From Alcaligenaceae bacterium (GTDB lineage Bacteria > Pseudomonadota > Gammaproteobacteria > Burkholderiales > Burkholderiaceae_B): a stretch of DNA of 64,000 bases. Shown piece by piece: positions 32,491-42,703 of the stretch; the first letter of the stretch is position 1, and each line of letters begins with the position of its first letter. A program made the position numbers and the translations under genes. Location of the stretch: contig JACCES010000002.1 of assembly GCA_013416455.1 (NCBI GenBank), forward strand, positions 248,001 to 312,000. The letters run 5' to 3'. Under the pieces are notes generated by a model. That model did not search any database. It was not told the origin of the DNA and saw only the letters and a list, made by a program, of their open reading frames with translations.

Positions 32491-33107
32491 GCATTGAGCG
32501 TATGCAGCGCCGCCATCCCGATGAACTCATCGTCGGGCTGGTGTCGGTTTCCGACAGGGCGGCGTCGGGCGAATATGCCGACCAGGGCGTGCCGGCCCTG
32601 CGTGAATGGCTGGAAGGGGCGCTCAAGGAAAAGCCGCGTTTCGTCGCGCGGCTGATCCCCGATGAACGCGAACTCATCTCGCGCACCCTGGTCGAACTCG
32701 TCGACGAGGCCGGCTGCGATCTGGTGCTCACCACGGGCGGGACGGGGCCGTCGCGCCGCGACGTCACCCCCGATGCCACGCTTGCCGTGGCCACCCGGGA
32801 ACTTCCGGGCTTCGGCGAGCAGATGCGGCAGGTCAGCCTGGCATTCGTGCCCACCGCCATTCTGTCGCGCCAGGTGGCGGTGCTGCGCGAAACCGCCGAT
32901 CATGCGGCGCTCATCATCAACCTGCCCGGCCAGCCCAAGGCCATACGGGAAACCCTCGAAGGCCTGCGCGACGATTCGGGCAAGGTGCTGGCGCAGGGCA
33001 TATTCGCCGCCGTGCCCTACTGCCTGGACCTGATAGGGGGGCCTTATGTGGAAACGCATGATGCCGTGGCCCGGGCCTTCCGCCCCAAGAGCGCCATGCG
33101 GCGCTGA
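32487..33107 (+). CDS. mog: Molybdopterin adenylyltransferase (MogA/MoaB family)
   Basis: Activates molybdopterin by adenylylation before molybdenum insertion. The 206-residue MoCF-fold protein shows VGLVSVSDRAASGEYADQGV, the binding loop LTTGGTGPSRRDVTPDAT and IINLPGQPKAIRETL. It overlaps the aldehyde dehydrogenase stop by 4 bp (ATGA), so the two are coupled. No other moa/moe genes lie nearby. The Mog versus MoaB distinction is based on length and overall pattern. Confidence 0.9.
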   Translation: MSIERMQRRHPDELIVGLVSVSDRAASGEYADQGVPALREWLEGALKEKPRFVARLIPDERELISRTLVELVDEAGCDLVLTTGGTGPSRRDVTPDATLAVATRELPGFGEQMRQVSLAFVPTAILSRQVAVLRETADHAALIINLPGQPKAIRETLEGLRDDSGKVLAQGIFAAVPYCLDLIGGPYVETHDAVARAFRPKSAMRR

Positions 33108-33231
33108 CGGGCGCGCCGCGGGCGCCCCGGGCGGGGCGCTGAAGCGCCGGCCACAAGCAAACATTCGTGTTCACCCTTAAAATTCATTCTGATTCCGTAT
33201 TCAACCCATTACCAAGTCAGGAGGTCACGAC

Positions 33232-34296
33232 ATGGCCCTAGTTTCCATGCGTCAATTGCTGGATCACGCCGCCGAGAACGGCTACGGCATTCCCGCGTTC
33301 AACGTCAACAACCTGGAACAGGTCCAGGCCATCATGGAAGCCGCTGCCGAGACCGACAGTCCGGTGATCATGCAGGCCTCGGCCGGCGCCCGCAAATACG
33401 CCGGCGAAGGCTTCCTCAAGTATCTGATCCAGGCCGCGGTCGAGTCCTACCCCAACATTCCGGTGGTCATGCACCAGGATCACGGCCAGTCGCCCGCCGT
33501 GTGCCAGGGCGCCATCGACCTGGGTTTCTCCAGCGTCATGATGGACGGCTCGCTGCAGGAAGACGGCAAGACCATTGCCGACTATGAATACAACGTCGAT
33601 GTCACCCGCCGCGTGGTCGAGATCGCCCACAAACTGGGCGTCACGGTGGAAGGCGAACTGGGCTGTCTCGGTTCCCTGGAAACCATGATGGGCGACAAGG
33701 AAGACGGCCATGGCGCAGAAGGCACCATGACGCGCGAGCAGCTGCTCACCGACCCCGAGCAGGCCGCCGACTTTGTGCGCCGCACCCAGCTCGACGCGCT
33801 GGCCATCGCCATCGGCACCAGCCACGGCGCCTACAAATTCACCCGCAAGCCCACCGGCGACATCCTTTCCATCCAGCGTGTCAAGGAAATCCATGCCCGC
33901 CTGCCCAATACCCACCTGGTCATGCACGGCAGCTCCAGCGTTCCCCAGGAACTCCTGGCCGAGATCCGCGAGTTCGGCGGCGACATGAAGGAAACCTATG
34001 GCGTTCCGGTCGAGGAAATCCAGGAAGCCATCAAGTACGGGGTGCGCAAGGTGAACATCGATACCGATATCCGCCTGGCCATGACGGGCGCCATCCGGCG
34101 CTTCATGGCCGAAAACCCCTCGAAGTTCGACCCGCGCGAATACCTGAAGCCCGCGCGCGAAGCGGCCAAGGCCATCTGCGTGGCCCGCTATCAGCAGTTC
34201 GGCACGGCCGGCAACGCCGGCAAGATCAAGCCGATCCCCCTGTCCGAGATGGCGCGGCGCTACGCCGCCGGCGAACTCAAGCAGGTCGTGCAATAA
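33232..34296 (+). CDS. fba: Class II fructose-bisphosphate aldolase
   Basis: Zinc-dependent aldolase of glycolysis/gluconeogenesis, 354 residues. Motifs are [19 protein letters not shown], the metal-site [55 protein letters not shown] and [13 protein letters not shown], followed by [23 protein letters not shown] is placed 7 bp before the ATG. Separated from mog by 124 bp, it leads directly to purC. Confidence 0.98.
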   Translation: MALVSMRQLLDHAAENGYGIPAFNVNNLEQVQAIMEAAAETDSPVIMQASAGARKYAGEGFLKYLIQAAVESYPNIPVVMHQDHGQSPAVCQGAIDLGFSSVMMDGSLQEDGKTIADYEYNVDVTRRVVEIAHKLGVTVEGELGCLGSLETMMGDKEDGHGAEGTMTREQLLTDPEQAADFVRRTQLDALAIAIGTSHGAYKFTRKPTGDILSIQRVKEIHARLPNTHLVMHGSSSVPQELLAEIREFGGDMKETYGVPVEEIQEAIKYGVRKVNIDTDIRLAMTGAIRRFMAENPSKFDPREYLKPAREAAKAICVARYQQFGTAGNAGKIKPIPLSEMARRYAAGELKQVVQ

Positions 34297-34348
34297 AAAC
34301 GGCGCCGCGGCGCACCGCATCGGAAATCGAACGCTCAAGGACGACATC

Positions 34349-35230
34349 GTGGTTCAGGCTCTTTATCAATCAAGCATCAAGTCCCTGCCATTGCTGGGGC
34401 GCGGCAAAGTGCGCGACATGTATGCGGTGGGGGACGACAAGCTCCTCATCGTGGCGACCGACCGCATTTCCGCGTTCGATGTGATCCTCGATGATCCGGT
34501 GCCCGGCAAGGGCGAGGTGCTTACGCGCCTGACCGACTTCTGGCTCGAAAAGCTGGCCCACATCATTCCCAACCACTCGACGGGCATCGACCCCGCCGAT
34601 GTCGTGGAAGCGGGCGAGCGCGAGCAGGTCGCCGGCCGGGCGGTGGTGGTCAAGCGCCTGCGCCCCATCCTGGTGGAATGCGTTGCGCGCGGTTATCTGA
34701 TCGGGTCGGGCTGGAACGACTACCAGGCCACGGGCAGTGTCTGCGGTATCGCGCTGCCGGCCGGCCTGCGCCAGGCCGGCCGGCTGCCGCAGCCCATCTT
34801 CACGCCGGCCGCCAAGGCCGAATTCGGTCTGCATGACGAGAACGTGGATTTCGATTACGTGGTCGGGCAGGTCGGCGACGAGCTTGCCGCAAGGCTGCGC
34901 GACACCACCCTGCGGCTTTATGCCGAAGCCGCCCGGTATGCCGCCGGCAAAGGCATCATCATTGCCGATACCAAGTTCGAGTTCGGCCTCGACGACGGCG
35001 GCGCGCTGTATCTCATGGACGAAGTCCTCACGCCCGATTCCTCGCGGTTCTGGCCGGCCGACGGCTATGCGGAAGGGATCAGCCCGCCATCGTTCGACAA
35101 GCAGTTCGTGCGCGACTGGCTGGAAACGCAATCGTGGGACAAGACCCCGCCGGCACCGCGTTTGCCCGCCGAAGTGCTGGAAAAGACGGCGGCCAAGTAC
35201 CGCGAGGCGCTCGACCGTCTGGCGGGCTGA
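34349..35230 (+). CDS. purC: Phosphoribosylaminoimidazole-succinocarboxamide synthase
   Basis: SAICAR synthetase of de novo purine synthesis, 293 residues. It starts at GTG 34349, with AAGGA about 8 bp upstream. Family motifs are [55 protein letters not shown] and [19 protein letters not shown]. It follows fba by 52 bp and precedes purE, forming the purC-purE-purK cluster. Confidence 0.97.
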   Translation: MVQALYQSSIKSLPLLGRGKVRDMYAVGDDKLLIVATDRISAFDVILDDPVPGKGEVLTRLTDFWLEKLAHIIPNHSTGIDPADVVEAGEREQVAGRAVVVKRLRPILVECVARGYLIGSGWNDYQATGSVCGIALPAGLRQAGRLPQPIFTPAAKAEFGLHDENVDFDYVVGQVGDELAARLRDTTLRLYAEAARYAAGKGIIIADTKFEFGLDDGGALYLMDEVLTPDSSRFWPADGYAEGISPPSFDKQFVRDWLETQSWDKTPPAPRLPAEVLEKTAAKYREALDRLAG

Positions 35231-35324
35231 ACGCCTACGGCGGATGCCCCGTCCTCCGGTGGGGCCCGGCGTCCGTTCTTCCGGAGCCGCGCGCTCCTTC
35301 CGATTTCAACAGGCAGGCAAATCA

Positions 35325-35867
35325 ATGAATACGGACAGCGATATGGCAGCGACGCCTTCCGCGGATGCCGCAATGCCGCAGGTCGGCATCATCATGGGGT
35401 CTTCCAGCGATTGGGACGTCATGAAGCATGCCGTTGCGATTTTCGAAGAATTCGGCATCCCCCACGAAACCCGGGTCGTATCGGCGCATCGCATGCCGCT
35501 GGACATGGTGGAATACGGCAGGTCGGCCACCGAGCGCGGCCTGCGGGCGATCGTCGCCGGGGCGGGGGGCGCGGCCCATCTGCCCGGCATGATGGCGGCA
35601 TTGACGCCGGTGCCCGTGTTCGGCGTGCCGGTTCCGTCGCGCTATTTGCGGGGCGAGGATTCCCTGCTGTCCATTGTCCAGATGCCCAAGGGGGTGCCGG
35701 TCGCCACATTCGCCATCGGCGAGGCCGGCGCCGCCAATGCCGCATTGCATGTCATCGCCACCCTGGCGACGGTCGACGCGGCATTGCGCCGCCGGCTCGA
35801 AGCCTTCCGCAGCCGCCAGACGGAAGCCGCGCGCGCCATGGTGGTGCCGCCGCACGTATTGATGTAA
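35325..35867 (+). CDS. purE: 5-(carboxyamino)imidazole ribonucleotide mutase
   Basis: Converts N5-CAIR to CAIR; works directly with PurK. From ATG 35325 it has 180 residues: about 18 non-conserved residues, then [32 protein letters not shown] with the catalytic His, [13 protein letters not shown] and [19 protein letters not shown]. The upstream AGGCAGG is only a moderate Shine-Dalgarno. Confidence 0.97.
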   Translation: MNTDSDMAATPSADAAMPQVGIIMGSSSDWDVMKHAVAIFEEFGIPHETRVVSAHRMPLDMVEYGRSATERGLRAIVAGAGGAAHLPGMMAALTPVPVFGVPVPSRYLRGEDSLLSIVQMPKGVPVATFAIGEAGAANAALHVIATLATVDAALRRRLEAFRSRQTEAARAMVVPPHVLM

Positions 35868-35869
35868 GA

Positions 35870-35884
35870 ATATACAAGGTATAT
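35870..35884. repeat. AT-rich dyad just before purK
   Basis: ATATAC-AAG-GTATAT is a perfect 6-bp inverted repeat ending 2 bp before the purK start codon. It is strikingly AT-rich for this genome and includes the AAGG that would act as Shine-Dalgarno, so pairing could mask or expose the ribosome site. The effect is speculative. Confidence 0.4.
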
Positions 35885-35886
35885 AC

Positions 35887-37068
35887 ATGAACGAACAGGG
35901 CAAACCGGCTCCCGTGATGCCTGGCGAGTGGCTGGGCATGGTGGGCGGGGGCCAGCTTGGCCGCATGTTCTGTCATGCGGCACAGAGCCTGGGGTACCGG
36001 GTGGCGGTGCTGGACCCCGACGCGCAGAGCCCGGCGGGGGCGGTGGCCGACCAGCACATACGCGCCGCCTACGACGACCCCGCCGCCCTGGAGGAGCTGT
36101 CGGGGCGCTGCAAGGCCATCACAACGGAATTCGAGAACGTGCCGGCCGCCAGCCTGGACATTCTTGCGCGGGCGTCGGTGACGCGGCCGGGCGGGCATGC
36201 GGTCGCCATCGTGCAGGACCGCATCCGCGAGAAGGCCTTTCTGGCGTCCAGCGGCGTTGCCGTGGCGCCCTATGTGGCGGTGACCCGGGCCGCCGATCTC
36301 GACGATGCGCCGGATACGCTGTTCCCGGGCATCCTGAAGGTGGCGCGCCTCGGTTATGACGGCAAAGGGCAGGCGCGCGTGGCCACGCGTGCGGAAGCCA
36401 TCCAGGCCTTCCATGAATTCGGCGGCCGCCCCTGTGTGCTGGAAGCCATGCTGCCGCTGGCCAGCGAACTGTCGGTCGTACTGGCCCGTGGGGTCGACGG
36501 CCGCACGGCCATCCATCCTTCGGCCGTCAATGAGCATCGCGACGGCATCCTGGCGGTGTCCACCGTCGATGCGCGGCGGGCCGGGGAGCCGCTTTCCGCC
36601 CGGGCGGGCGCCGCGGCGCTGCGTATCGCCGAGGCGCTTGAGTATGTCGGCGTGCTGTGCGTGGAATTCTTCGTGCTGCGGGACGGCAGCCTGGTCGCCA
36701 ACGAAATCGCTCCGCGCCCGCACAACAGTGGCCACTACACCATGAACGCCAGTGTCACCAGCCAGTTCGAGCAGCAGGCCCGCGCCACCGCCGGCCTGCC
36801 CTTGGGCGATACCGGCTGTCTGTGTTCCGTGATCATGCTCAACCTGCTGGGCGATCTGTGGTTCGATGCCGCCACGGGCGCCTGGCGCGAGCCCGACTGG
36901 GCCGCCGTGCTGGCCGTGCCGGGGGCGCAGCTGCATCTCTACGGCAAGGCTCAAGCACGGCCCGGCCGCAAAATGGGACACGTCAATGTGCTGGGCGAGA
37001 CGCTGGAGCAGGCCCGTGACAGGGCGGGGCGCGTCGCCGCCGCGCTCGGCCTGGAACTGGCTTCATGA
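35887..37068 (+). CDS. purK: 5-(carboxyamino)imidazole ribonucleotide synthase
   Basis: ATP-grasp enzyme that carboxylates AIR to N5-CAIR, the substrate of PurE. The 393 residues begin with [20 protein letters not shown]; other motifs are [20 protein letters not shown], the ATP-grasp core [34 protein letters not shown] and [15 protein letters not shown]. It starts 19 bp after purE, and its stop overlaps the sua5 start. Confidence 0.97.
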   Translation: MNEQGKPAPVMPGEWLGMVGGGQLGRMFCHAAQSLGYRVAVLDPDAQSPAGAVADQHIRAAYDDPAALEELSGRCKAITTEFENVPAASLDILARASVTRPGGHAVAIVQDRIREKAFLASSGVAVAPYVAVTRAADLDDAPDTLFPGILKVARLGYDGKGQARVATRAEAIQAFHEFGGRPCVLEAMLPLASELSVVLARGVDGRTAIHPSAVNEHRDGILAVSTVDARRAGEPLSARAGAAALRIAEALEYVGVLCVEFFVLRDGSLVANEIAPRPHNSGHYTMNASVTSQFEQQARATAGLPLGDTGCLCSVIMLNLLGDLWFDAATGAWREPDWAAVLAVPGAQLHLYGKAQARPGRKMGHVNVLGETLEQARDRAGRVAAALGLELAS

Positions 37069-38141
37069 ACCCGGATGCGGATCGGCCGCGTGCGGCTGGC
37101 GCCGATGCGCCGCAAGTTTCCGCCGGCATGGCGCGGGAGCTCGATCGGGCCGCGCGCCGGCTGGCCGAAGGCGGCCTGGTGGCCTTTCCGACCGAGACGG
37201 TCTATGGCCTGGGCGCCGATGCCGAGAATCCCGGCGCGGTGGCCCGCATCTACCGGGCCAAGGGGCGGCCTTCCAATCACCCCGTGATCGTCCACGTGGC
37301 GCCGGAAGCCGATCTCGGATACTGGTCGCGCGACATTCCCGGCATGGCCCGGGCGCTGGTCGAGGCATTCTGGCCGGGGCCGCTGACGCTGATTCTGCCC
37401 CGCGCCGCAAATATACCGGCGGCCGTCAGCGGCGGCCAGGACAGCATCGGCCTGCGCTGCCCCTCGCACCCGGTGGCTCAGGAACTGCTGCGGCGCTTCG
37501 CCGCGCTGAAGGGCGGGCAGGGCGGCGTGGCCGCGCCTTCGGCCAACAAATTCGGGCAGGTATCGCCGACCCGGGCCGCCCATGTCCGCCACGAGTTCCC
37601 CGAACTGGATGAAGATGCCCTGCTGGTGCTCGAAGGCGGGTCTTCCCAGGTCGGTATCGAATCAACCATCGTGGACGTTTCGCGCCTGGACGAAGGTGTG
37701 GGGCCGGTATTGTTGCGCCCGGGCCACATCACCGCCGAAGATCTGGCGGCGGTGCTCGGCGCCGCGCCCGGGTTGCCGGATACCGGCGCGCCTCGCGTGT
37801 CGGGTTCGCTGAAAGCGCATTATGCTCCGCGCACCCCGCTTTCCGTGACGGAGCGATCGCGGCTGGCCGACATGCTGGCCGCGGCGGCCGCGCGGGGCGA
37901 GCGGCTGGCGGTGGCCGTCTTTCCGCCGTCGCCCCCTTCCATCGAGGTGGGCGCGGCCGACGTGGCCTGGCACGCCTGCCCGGCGGAACCCGCCGAGTAC
38001 GCAAGCCGGCTGTACGCCTTGCTGCGCGAATTGGATGCGGGGGGATACGATCGCATCGTGCTTGAACAGCCGCCCCGGACGCCGGCCTGGCAGGCCGTCA
38101 ACGACAGGCTCGGGCGCGCGGCGGCGGCATTCGATGAATGA
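37065..38141 (+). CDS. L-threonylcarbamoyladenylate synthase, Sua5 type
   Basis: Makes threonylcarbamoyl-AMP, the donor for the universal t6A37 tRNA modification. The YrdC domain spans about residues 25-210 ([48 protein letters not shown]). At 358 residues it carries the extra C-terminal Sua5 domain, which separates it from short TsaC/YrdC. The substrate-binding [14 protein letters not shown] linker is present. It overlaps purK by 4 bp and is co-transcribed with the pur genes. The dehydratase TcdA, acting later on t6A, is also in this window. Confidence 0.93.
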   Translation: MNPDADRPRAAGADAPQVSAGMARELDRAARRLAEGGLVAFPTETVYGLGADAENPGAVARIYRAKGRPSNHPVIVHVAPEADLGYWSRDIPGMARALVEAFWPGPLTLILPRAANIPAAVSGGQDSIGLRCPSHPVAQELLRRFAALKGGQGGVAAPSANKFGQVSPTRAAHVRHEFPELDEDALLVLEGGSSQVGIESTIVDVSRLDEGVGPVLLRPGHITAEDLAAVLGAAPGLPDTGAPRVSGSLKAHYAPRTPLSVTERSRLADMLAAAAARGERLAVAVFPPSPPSIEVGAADVAWHACPAEPAEYASRLYALLRELDAGGYDRIVLEQPPRTPAWQAVNDRLGRAAAAFDE

Positions 38142-38170
38142 GGATGGCCGCGGGCGCGATGCCTGCGGAT

Positions 38171-38998
38171 TCAGGTTTGGCGGACGGCGCCGATGCCGGC
38201 CAGGAAGCCGCGCAGGCCGTCGATGACGGCCTGCGGCTGATCGCGATGCGGCGAATGGCCGCAATGCGGTATTTCCAGCAGCCGGGTGTCCGGCACGTGA
38301 CGGGCGATGCCGCGTATCTGTTCCAGGGTGCCGTATTCGTCGTCCACCCCCTGCATCGCCAGGACGGGGCAGCGTATGTCGCCCAGCAGCGCTTCGATGT
38401 TCCATTCACGGAAGGCGGGTGTCAGCCAGACCTCCGCCCACGCCCAGAATACCGATTCGCCATCGCGGTGATGCCGGGCCAGGCGTTCGGGAAAGTCGGT
38501 CGTCAGATAGATGTCGCGCGCCTTCCGGATGCCTTCCACCGTGATGTCTTCGACGAAGATATGTGGGGCCGCAACAACGATGGCCCGAGCCCTGCCGGGA
38601 TGCATGGCCGCATGCAGCAGGGCAATCGAGCCGCCATCGCTGTGGCCGAACAGAATGGGCCGTTCCTGCGCCAGCCCCAGGGCATCGAGCAGGGCGGGCA
38701 GCGCGTCGCGAGCCTGGACGTGCAGATAGTCGATTCCGCGTGTTTCGTCCCGTGGCCGGGGCGTGCTGGCGCCGTAACCGTAGCGGGAATACACCAGGCC
38801 GCGGCAGCCCGTCGCCGCGCAGACCTGGGCGGGCCAGCCCCGCCACATGGAAACCGACCCCAGACCTTCGTGCAGGAAGATGATGAGGGGCCGGTCGCGG
38901 CGTTCCGGCGCGATCCATTGATATTCGATGTCGATTTCCCCGCCCATGCTGCGTATCCCGATCAGGGCAGGGTCTTCCGTGTTGATGAGGCCTGTCAT
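38171..38998 (-). CDS. Alpha/beta-fold hydrolase
   Basis: Cytosolic alpha/beta hydrolase of 275 residues. The oxyanion region FLHEGLGSVSMWRGWP, nucleophile elbow LFGHSDGGSIALLHA (Ser near residue 119), late Asp in LAMQGVDDEYGTLEQI and His in IPHCGHSPHRDQP form a complete triad. The HEG start replaces the common HG. The substrate is unknown; esters or C-C bond hydrolases are both possible. It is divergent from the MaoC gene across 184 bp. Confidence 0.85.
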   Translation of the reverse strand: MTGLINTEDPALIGIRSMGGEIDIEYQWIAPERRDRPLIIFLHEGLGSVSMWRGWPAQVCAATGCRGLVYSRYGYGASTPRPRDETRGIDYLHVQARDALPALLDALGLAQERPILFGHSDGGSIALLHAAMHPGRARAIVVAAPHIFVEDITVEGIRKARDIYLTTDFPERLARHHRDGESVFWAWAEVWLTPAFREWNIEALLGDIRCPVLAMQGVDDEYGTLEQIRGIARHVPDTRLLEIPHCGHSPHRDQPQAVIDGLRGFLAGIGAVRQT

Positions 38999-39088
38999 GC
39001 GTGCTCCCGCCGAACCGCTTCCGTGGTATGGTCATTCCCGGCCGGTTTTTTGTCTGGAACCGCCGTTCATCGTATCCGGCGCATGCCC

Positions 39089-39145
39089 TTCAAGGGCGCA
39101 TGGCCGGAACCGCATAATAGTGTAAGAGACCGAGGGCGGTTACAC
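39089..39145 (+). promoter_or_regulatory. Possible promoter and operator ahead of the MaoC gene
   Basis: TTCAAG and CATAAT (39112-39117) are separated by about 18 bp, a weak sigma-70-like pair. Directly after it, GTGTAA (39120-39125) and TTACAC (39140-39145) form a dyad that would cover the start site, a common layout for a repressor. The elements are imperfect, so this is tentative. Confidence 0.25.
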
Positions 39146-39182
39146 TGCCGTTCCCGGACATTCATCGGAACAAGTACCGCTC

Positions 39183-39617
39183 ATGAAATTCAAGGATTTC
39201 GAAGTTGGCATGGTGATCACCCATCCTCCCGTCGTGGTCACCCGGGAAGAAATGCTGGCTTTTGCGCGCACATACGACCCACAGTCCTTCCATGTGGACG
39301 AAGCCGCGGCCCAGGACAGCCGCTGGGGCGGGCTGATAGGCAGCGGCTGGCTGACATGCGGGCTCGCCATGCGCATGGTCTGCGACGCGGCATTGAAGGG
39401 TTCCGAATCATTTGGTTCGCCCGGCCTCGAACGCCTGCGCTGGCCCAGCCCTGTGCGCCCGGGCGATGCCCTGCGCCTCGAAGCCAGCGTCGATTCCAAG
39501 CGCGTATCGTCCACCCGCTCCGACCTGGGCATTCTTCGCTGGACATGGCGCATGTTCAACCAGGACGGCGAAATGGTGCTCGAAGTCGAAGCCACCAACC
39601 TGTTCGATCTGGCTTGA
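39183..39617 (+). CDS. MaoC-like hot-dog dehydratase
   Basis: A 144-residue single hot-dog domain protein of the (R)-enoyl-CoA hydratase / MaoC family. The catalytic-site block DPQSFHVDEAAAQDSRWGG (Asp and His) is followed by LIGSGWLTCGLAMRM. The later WPSPVRPGDALRLEASVDS is typical. It presumably acts on an acyl-CoA substrate; glutaryl-CoA dehydrogenase lies next to it, converging across 13 bp, which hints at a shared acyl-CoA theme but no operon. Confidence 0.88.
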   Translation: MKFKDFEVGMVITHPPVVVTREEMLAFARTYDPQSFHVDEAAAQDSRWGGLIGSGWLTCGLAMRMVCDAALKGSESFGSPGLERLRWPSPVRPGDALRLEASVDSKRVSSTRSDLGILRWTWRMFNQDGEMVLEVEATNLFDLA

Positions 39618-39630
39618 GCCGGGCTTTCAA

Positions 39631-40824
39631 TCAAAAGAACGCCTGCAATCCGGTCTGCGCGCGGCCCAGGATCAGCGCGTGCATGTCGTGCGTGCCCTCG
39701 TAGGTGTTCACCACTTCCAGGTTGACCAGATGGCGGGCCACGCCGAATTCATCGGAAATGCCGTTGCCGCCGAGCATGTCGCGCGCCATGCGGGCGATGT
39801 CCAGTGACTTGCCGCAGGAATTGCGCTTCATGATAGAGGTGATTTCCACGGCGGCCGTGCCTTCGTCCTTCATGCGCCCCAGGCGCAGGCAGCCTTGCAG
39901 CGCCAGGGTGATTTCGGTCTGCATGTCGGCCAGTTTCTTCTGGATGAGCTGGGTCTGCGCCAGAGGGCGGCCGAACTGCTTGCGGTCGATGGTGTACTGG
40001 CGGGCGGTGTGCCAGCAGGCTTCAGCCGCGCCCAGCGCGCCCCAGGCAATGCCGTAGCGGGCCGAGTTCAGGCAGGTGAAAGGGCCGCGCAGGCCGCTGA
40101 CGCCGGGCATCATGGCATCGGCAGGCACGTCGACCTCGTCCATCACGATTTCACCGGTGATCGAAGCGCGCAGGCCGACCTTGCCATGGATGGTGGGGGC
40201 GCTCAGGCCCTTCATGCCCTTTTCCAGGATGAATCCGCGGATCTGGCCGTCGTCGTCGCCGCCGGACACTTTGGCCCACACCACAAATACGTCGGCGATC
40301 GGGGAGTTGGTGATCCACATCTTGTTGCCCGTCAGTCGGTAGCCGTCGCCGGTCTTCACCGCGCGGGTCTCCATTCCCGCCGGGTTGGAGCCGTGATTGG
40401 GTTCGGTCAGGCCGAAACAGCCTATCCATTCGCCGCGCGCCAGTCTGGGCAGGTATTTCTGTTTCTGTTCTTCGGAGCCGAATTCGTTGATGGGCACCAT
40501 GACCAGCGAGGACTGCACGCTCATCATCGAGCGATAGCCGGAATCGATGCGCTCGACTTCGCGGGCGATCAGGCCGTAGCTGACATAGTTCAGCCCCGCG
40601 CCGCCGTAGGCTTCCGGAATGGTGGCGCCCAGCAGGCCGAGTTCGCCCATTTCATTGAAGATGGAGGGGTCGGTCTTTTCGTGACGGAAGGCTTCCAGCA
40701 CGCGCGGTGCCAGTTTTTCCTGGCTGTAGGCATGGGCGGCATCGCGCACCATGCGTTCCTCTTCTGTGAGCTGAGCGTCGAGGAGCAGGGGGTCTTCCCA
40801 GTTGAAAGAAGGAGCTGAAGACAT
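39631..40824 (-). CDS. gcdH: Glutaryl-CoA dehydrogenase
   Basis: FAD-dependent oxidative decarboxylation of glutaryl-CoA to crotonyl-CoA in lysine/tryptophan and glutarate breakdown. The 397 residues show the GcdH pattern: [17 protein letters not shown], the FAD/substrate region [48 protein letters not shown] and the catalytic Glu376 in [14 protein letters not shown]. It lies 58 bp downstream of the ThDP enzyme and is likely co-transcribed with it under the divergent LysR regulator. Confidence 0.93.
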   Translation of the reverse strand: MSSAPSFNWEDPLLLDAQLTEEERMVRDAAHAYSQEKLAPRVLEAFRHEKTDPSIFNEMGELGLLGATIPEAYGGAGLNYVSYGLIAREVERIDSGYRSMMSVQSSLVMVPINEFGSEEQKQKYLPRLARGEWIGCFGLTEPNHGSNPAGMETRAVKTGDGYRLTGNKMWITNSPIADVFVVWAKVSGGDDDGQIRGFILEKGMKGLSAPTIHGKVGLRASITGEIVMDEVDVPADAMMPGVSGLRGPFTCLNSARYGIAWGALGAAEACWHTARQYTIDRKQFGRPLAQTQLIQKKLADMQTEITLALQGCLRLGRMKDEGTAAVEITSIMKRNSCGKSLDIARMARDMLGGNGISDEFGVARHLVNLEVVNTYEGTHDMHALILGRAQTGLQAFF

Positions 40825-40882
40825 GAGGGTTCCTGTGATGATCTGTTTGATGGATGAATGCCGGCAGGCCGGGCAGCCCGCC

Positions 40883-42574
40883 TCAGCCCCCGGACCGCTG
40901 CCGGATGGCGCTCAGGGTGGTCGACGGCGTGATGGTTTCCGGATCGATCAGGCAATGCAGGATGGCCGGCTTGCCGCTGGCGAGGGCGCGTTCGAAGGCC
41001 GGGGCGAATTCGTCGGTGGATTCGACGCGCTCGCCATGCCCGCCGAAGGCGCGCGCATAGGCCGCAAAATCGGGGTTCTGCAGGGCGGTGGCTGAAACGC
41101 GCCCGGGGTAGTCGCGTTCCTGGTGCATGCGTATCGTGCCGTACATGCCGTTGTCGATGAGCACCACGACGATGGGCAGCTTGTACTGGACGGCGGTGGC
41201 GAATTCCTGGCCGTGCATCATGAAGCAGCCGTCGCCGGCGAAGCATACGACGGCCCGGTCGGGATACATGCGTTTCGCGCCCACGGCGGCCGGCAGGCCG
41301 TAGCCCATGGAGCCCGAGGTGGGGGCGAGCTGGGTGCCGTAGCGGGTGAACGGGTAGAAGCGGTGCAACCAGGTGGCGTAGTTGCCGGCGCCGTTGCACA
41401 TGATGGTGTCGGCCGGCAATGCCTCGTTCAGGTAGGTCATGACCTGGCCCATCTGCAGGGGGCCGGGGTGGGTGATGCGGCCCGGGTCGTTCCATGCCTG
41501 GTAGCTCGATCTCATGGCCTGCAGCGCGGGGGCCCAGGGAGCCGGCGCCGGCGCGCCGGAAAGGCCGGCCAGTGCGCCGCAGAAGGCGCGGGGCGAAGTG
41601 TTGATGGCTTCGCTCGCCACATAGACGCGGTTGAGCTCGGAGGCGTCGGGGTGGACGTGCACCAGATGCTGTTTCGGCACGGGGATGTCGAGCAGCGTGT
41701 AGCTCTGGCTGGGGATTTCCGAGAAGCGGCCGCCCACCATGAGTATCAGGTCGCTGTCCTTCACGAACTGTATCAGCTGCGGGTTGCCGCCTATCCCGAC
41801 ATCGCCGATGAAGCAGGGGTGCTGTGTGGAAAACAGTGTCTGGCGGCGGAACTGTACCGCCACGGGCAGCTGCCATGCTTGTGCGAAGGCTTCGAATTGC
41901 GCCACCGCTTCGGCGTCCCAGCGGCTGCCGCCCAGAATGGCGACGGGCTGGCGGGCCCGCGACAGCCTTTCCGCCAGGGCATGCATCTGCGCCGTGGCGG
42001 GTTCAGTTTCGGGCACCCGGTAGCGGGGGGCGTCAGCCACTTGGGCCGTTTCGATCAGCATGTCTTCCGGCAGGGCGATCACCACCGGGCCGGGCCGGCC
42101 CGACGTGGCGATATGGAAGGCCCGCGATACCAGTTCCGGAATGCGTTCGACCTGATCGATTTCCGTTACCCATTTGGCCTGGGTGCCGAAAACCGCCCGG
42201 TAGTCCATTTCCTGGAAGGCGTCGCGTTCGCGCATGCCGCGCTCGATCTGGCCGACGAACAGAATCATCGGCGTGGAGTCCTGGCTGGCGATGTGGACGC
42301 CGGCCATGGCATTGGCCGCGCCCGGGCCCCGGGTCACCATGCAGATGCCCGGTTCGCCGGTAAGCTTGCCATGGGCGTCGGCCATCATGGCCGCGCCCCC
42401 TTCCTGGCGGCAGACGGTGACGTCGATGCTGTGATCGTGCAGCCCGTCGAGCACGGCCAGATAGCTTTCGCCCGGCACGCAGAACACGTGGCTCACGCCG
42501 TGAGCGACGAGTTGATCGACCAGGATGTGGCCGCCGATTCGGGCGGGCGGCAGGGAGTGAGTGGAATTATTCAT
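40883..42574 (-). CDS. Thiamine-diphosphate-dependent enzyme (acetolactate-synthase-like)
   Basis: A 563-residue member of the acetohydroxyacid synthase/decarboxylase superfamily. The pyrimidine domain has the catalytic Glu in [19 protein letters not shown]; a central domain follows ([14 protein letters not shown]); the pyrophosphate domain has [16 protein letters not shown] and [15 protein letters not shown]. It is not a clear IlvB, as it lacks an adjacent IlvH subunit. The substrate is unknown. ATG 42574 is chosen because the conserved start ([14 protein letters not shown]) lies soon after and the upstream extension is unlike the family; its Shine-Dalgarno is poor. It is divergent from lysR and followed by gcdH. 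Confidence 0.85.
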   Translation of the reverse strand: MNNSTHSLPPARIGGHILVDQLVAHGVSHVFCVPGESYLAVLDGLHDHSIDVTVCRQEGGAAMMADAHGKLTGEPGICMVTRGPGAANAMAGVHIASQDSTPMILFVGQIERGMRERDAFQEMDYRAVFGTQAKWVTEIDQVERIPELVSRAFHIATSGRPGPVVIALPEDMLIETAQVADAPRYRVPETEPATAQMHALAERLSRARQPVAILGGSRWDAEAVAQFEAFAQAWQLPVAVQFRRQTLFSTQHPCFIGDVGIGGNPQLIQFVKDSDLILMVGGRFSEIPSQSYTLLDIPVPKQHLVHVHPDASELNRVYVASEAINTSPRAFCGALAGLSGAPAPAPWAPALQAMRSSYQAWNDPGRITHPGPLQMGQVMTYLNEALPADTIMCNGAGNYATWLHRFYPFTRYGTQLAPTSGSMGYGLPAAVGAKRMYPDRAVVCFAGDGCFMMHGQEFATAVQYKLPIVVVLIDNGMYGTIRMHQERDYPGRVSATALQNPDFAAYARAFGGHGERVESTDEFAPAFERALASGKPAILHCLIDPETITPSTTLSAIRQRSGG

Positions 42575-42588
42575 GGTTGTAAAGAATA

Positions 42589-42648
42589 TGTGCGCTGTCA
42601 GCACAATGCAATTGATAAAATTGCACAATGTCTTGCCTTATTTGCAAG
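42589..42648. promoter_or_regulatory. Cluster of three dyads, probable LysR binding region
   Basis: Within the 129-bp divergent gap three inverted repeats follow each other: TGTGC-N7-GCACA (42589-42605), TGCAATT-N5-AATTGCA (42607-42625) and CTTGC-N7-GCAAG (42632-42648). The first and third both contain TGC-N7-GCA, which fits the T-N11-A LysR box. The stretch is AT-rich against a GC-rich background. It is the natural operator of the adjacent LysR protein; a direct test is missing. Confidence 0.55.
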
Positions 42649-42703
42649 ATGTCCCCGTTGGTTGATCATTGTAGTGTCGGGCGGAAGCCTCGGTGAGGAG
42701 GAC

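Noticed and set aside
41123-42703. Long N-terminal extension of the LysR gene
   Set aside because: The extension is antisense to the ThDP enzyme; GAGGAGG just before ATG 42704 and the LysR domain start fix the true beginning.
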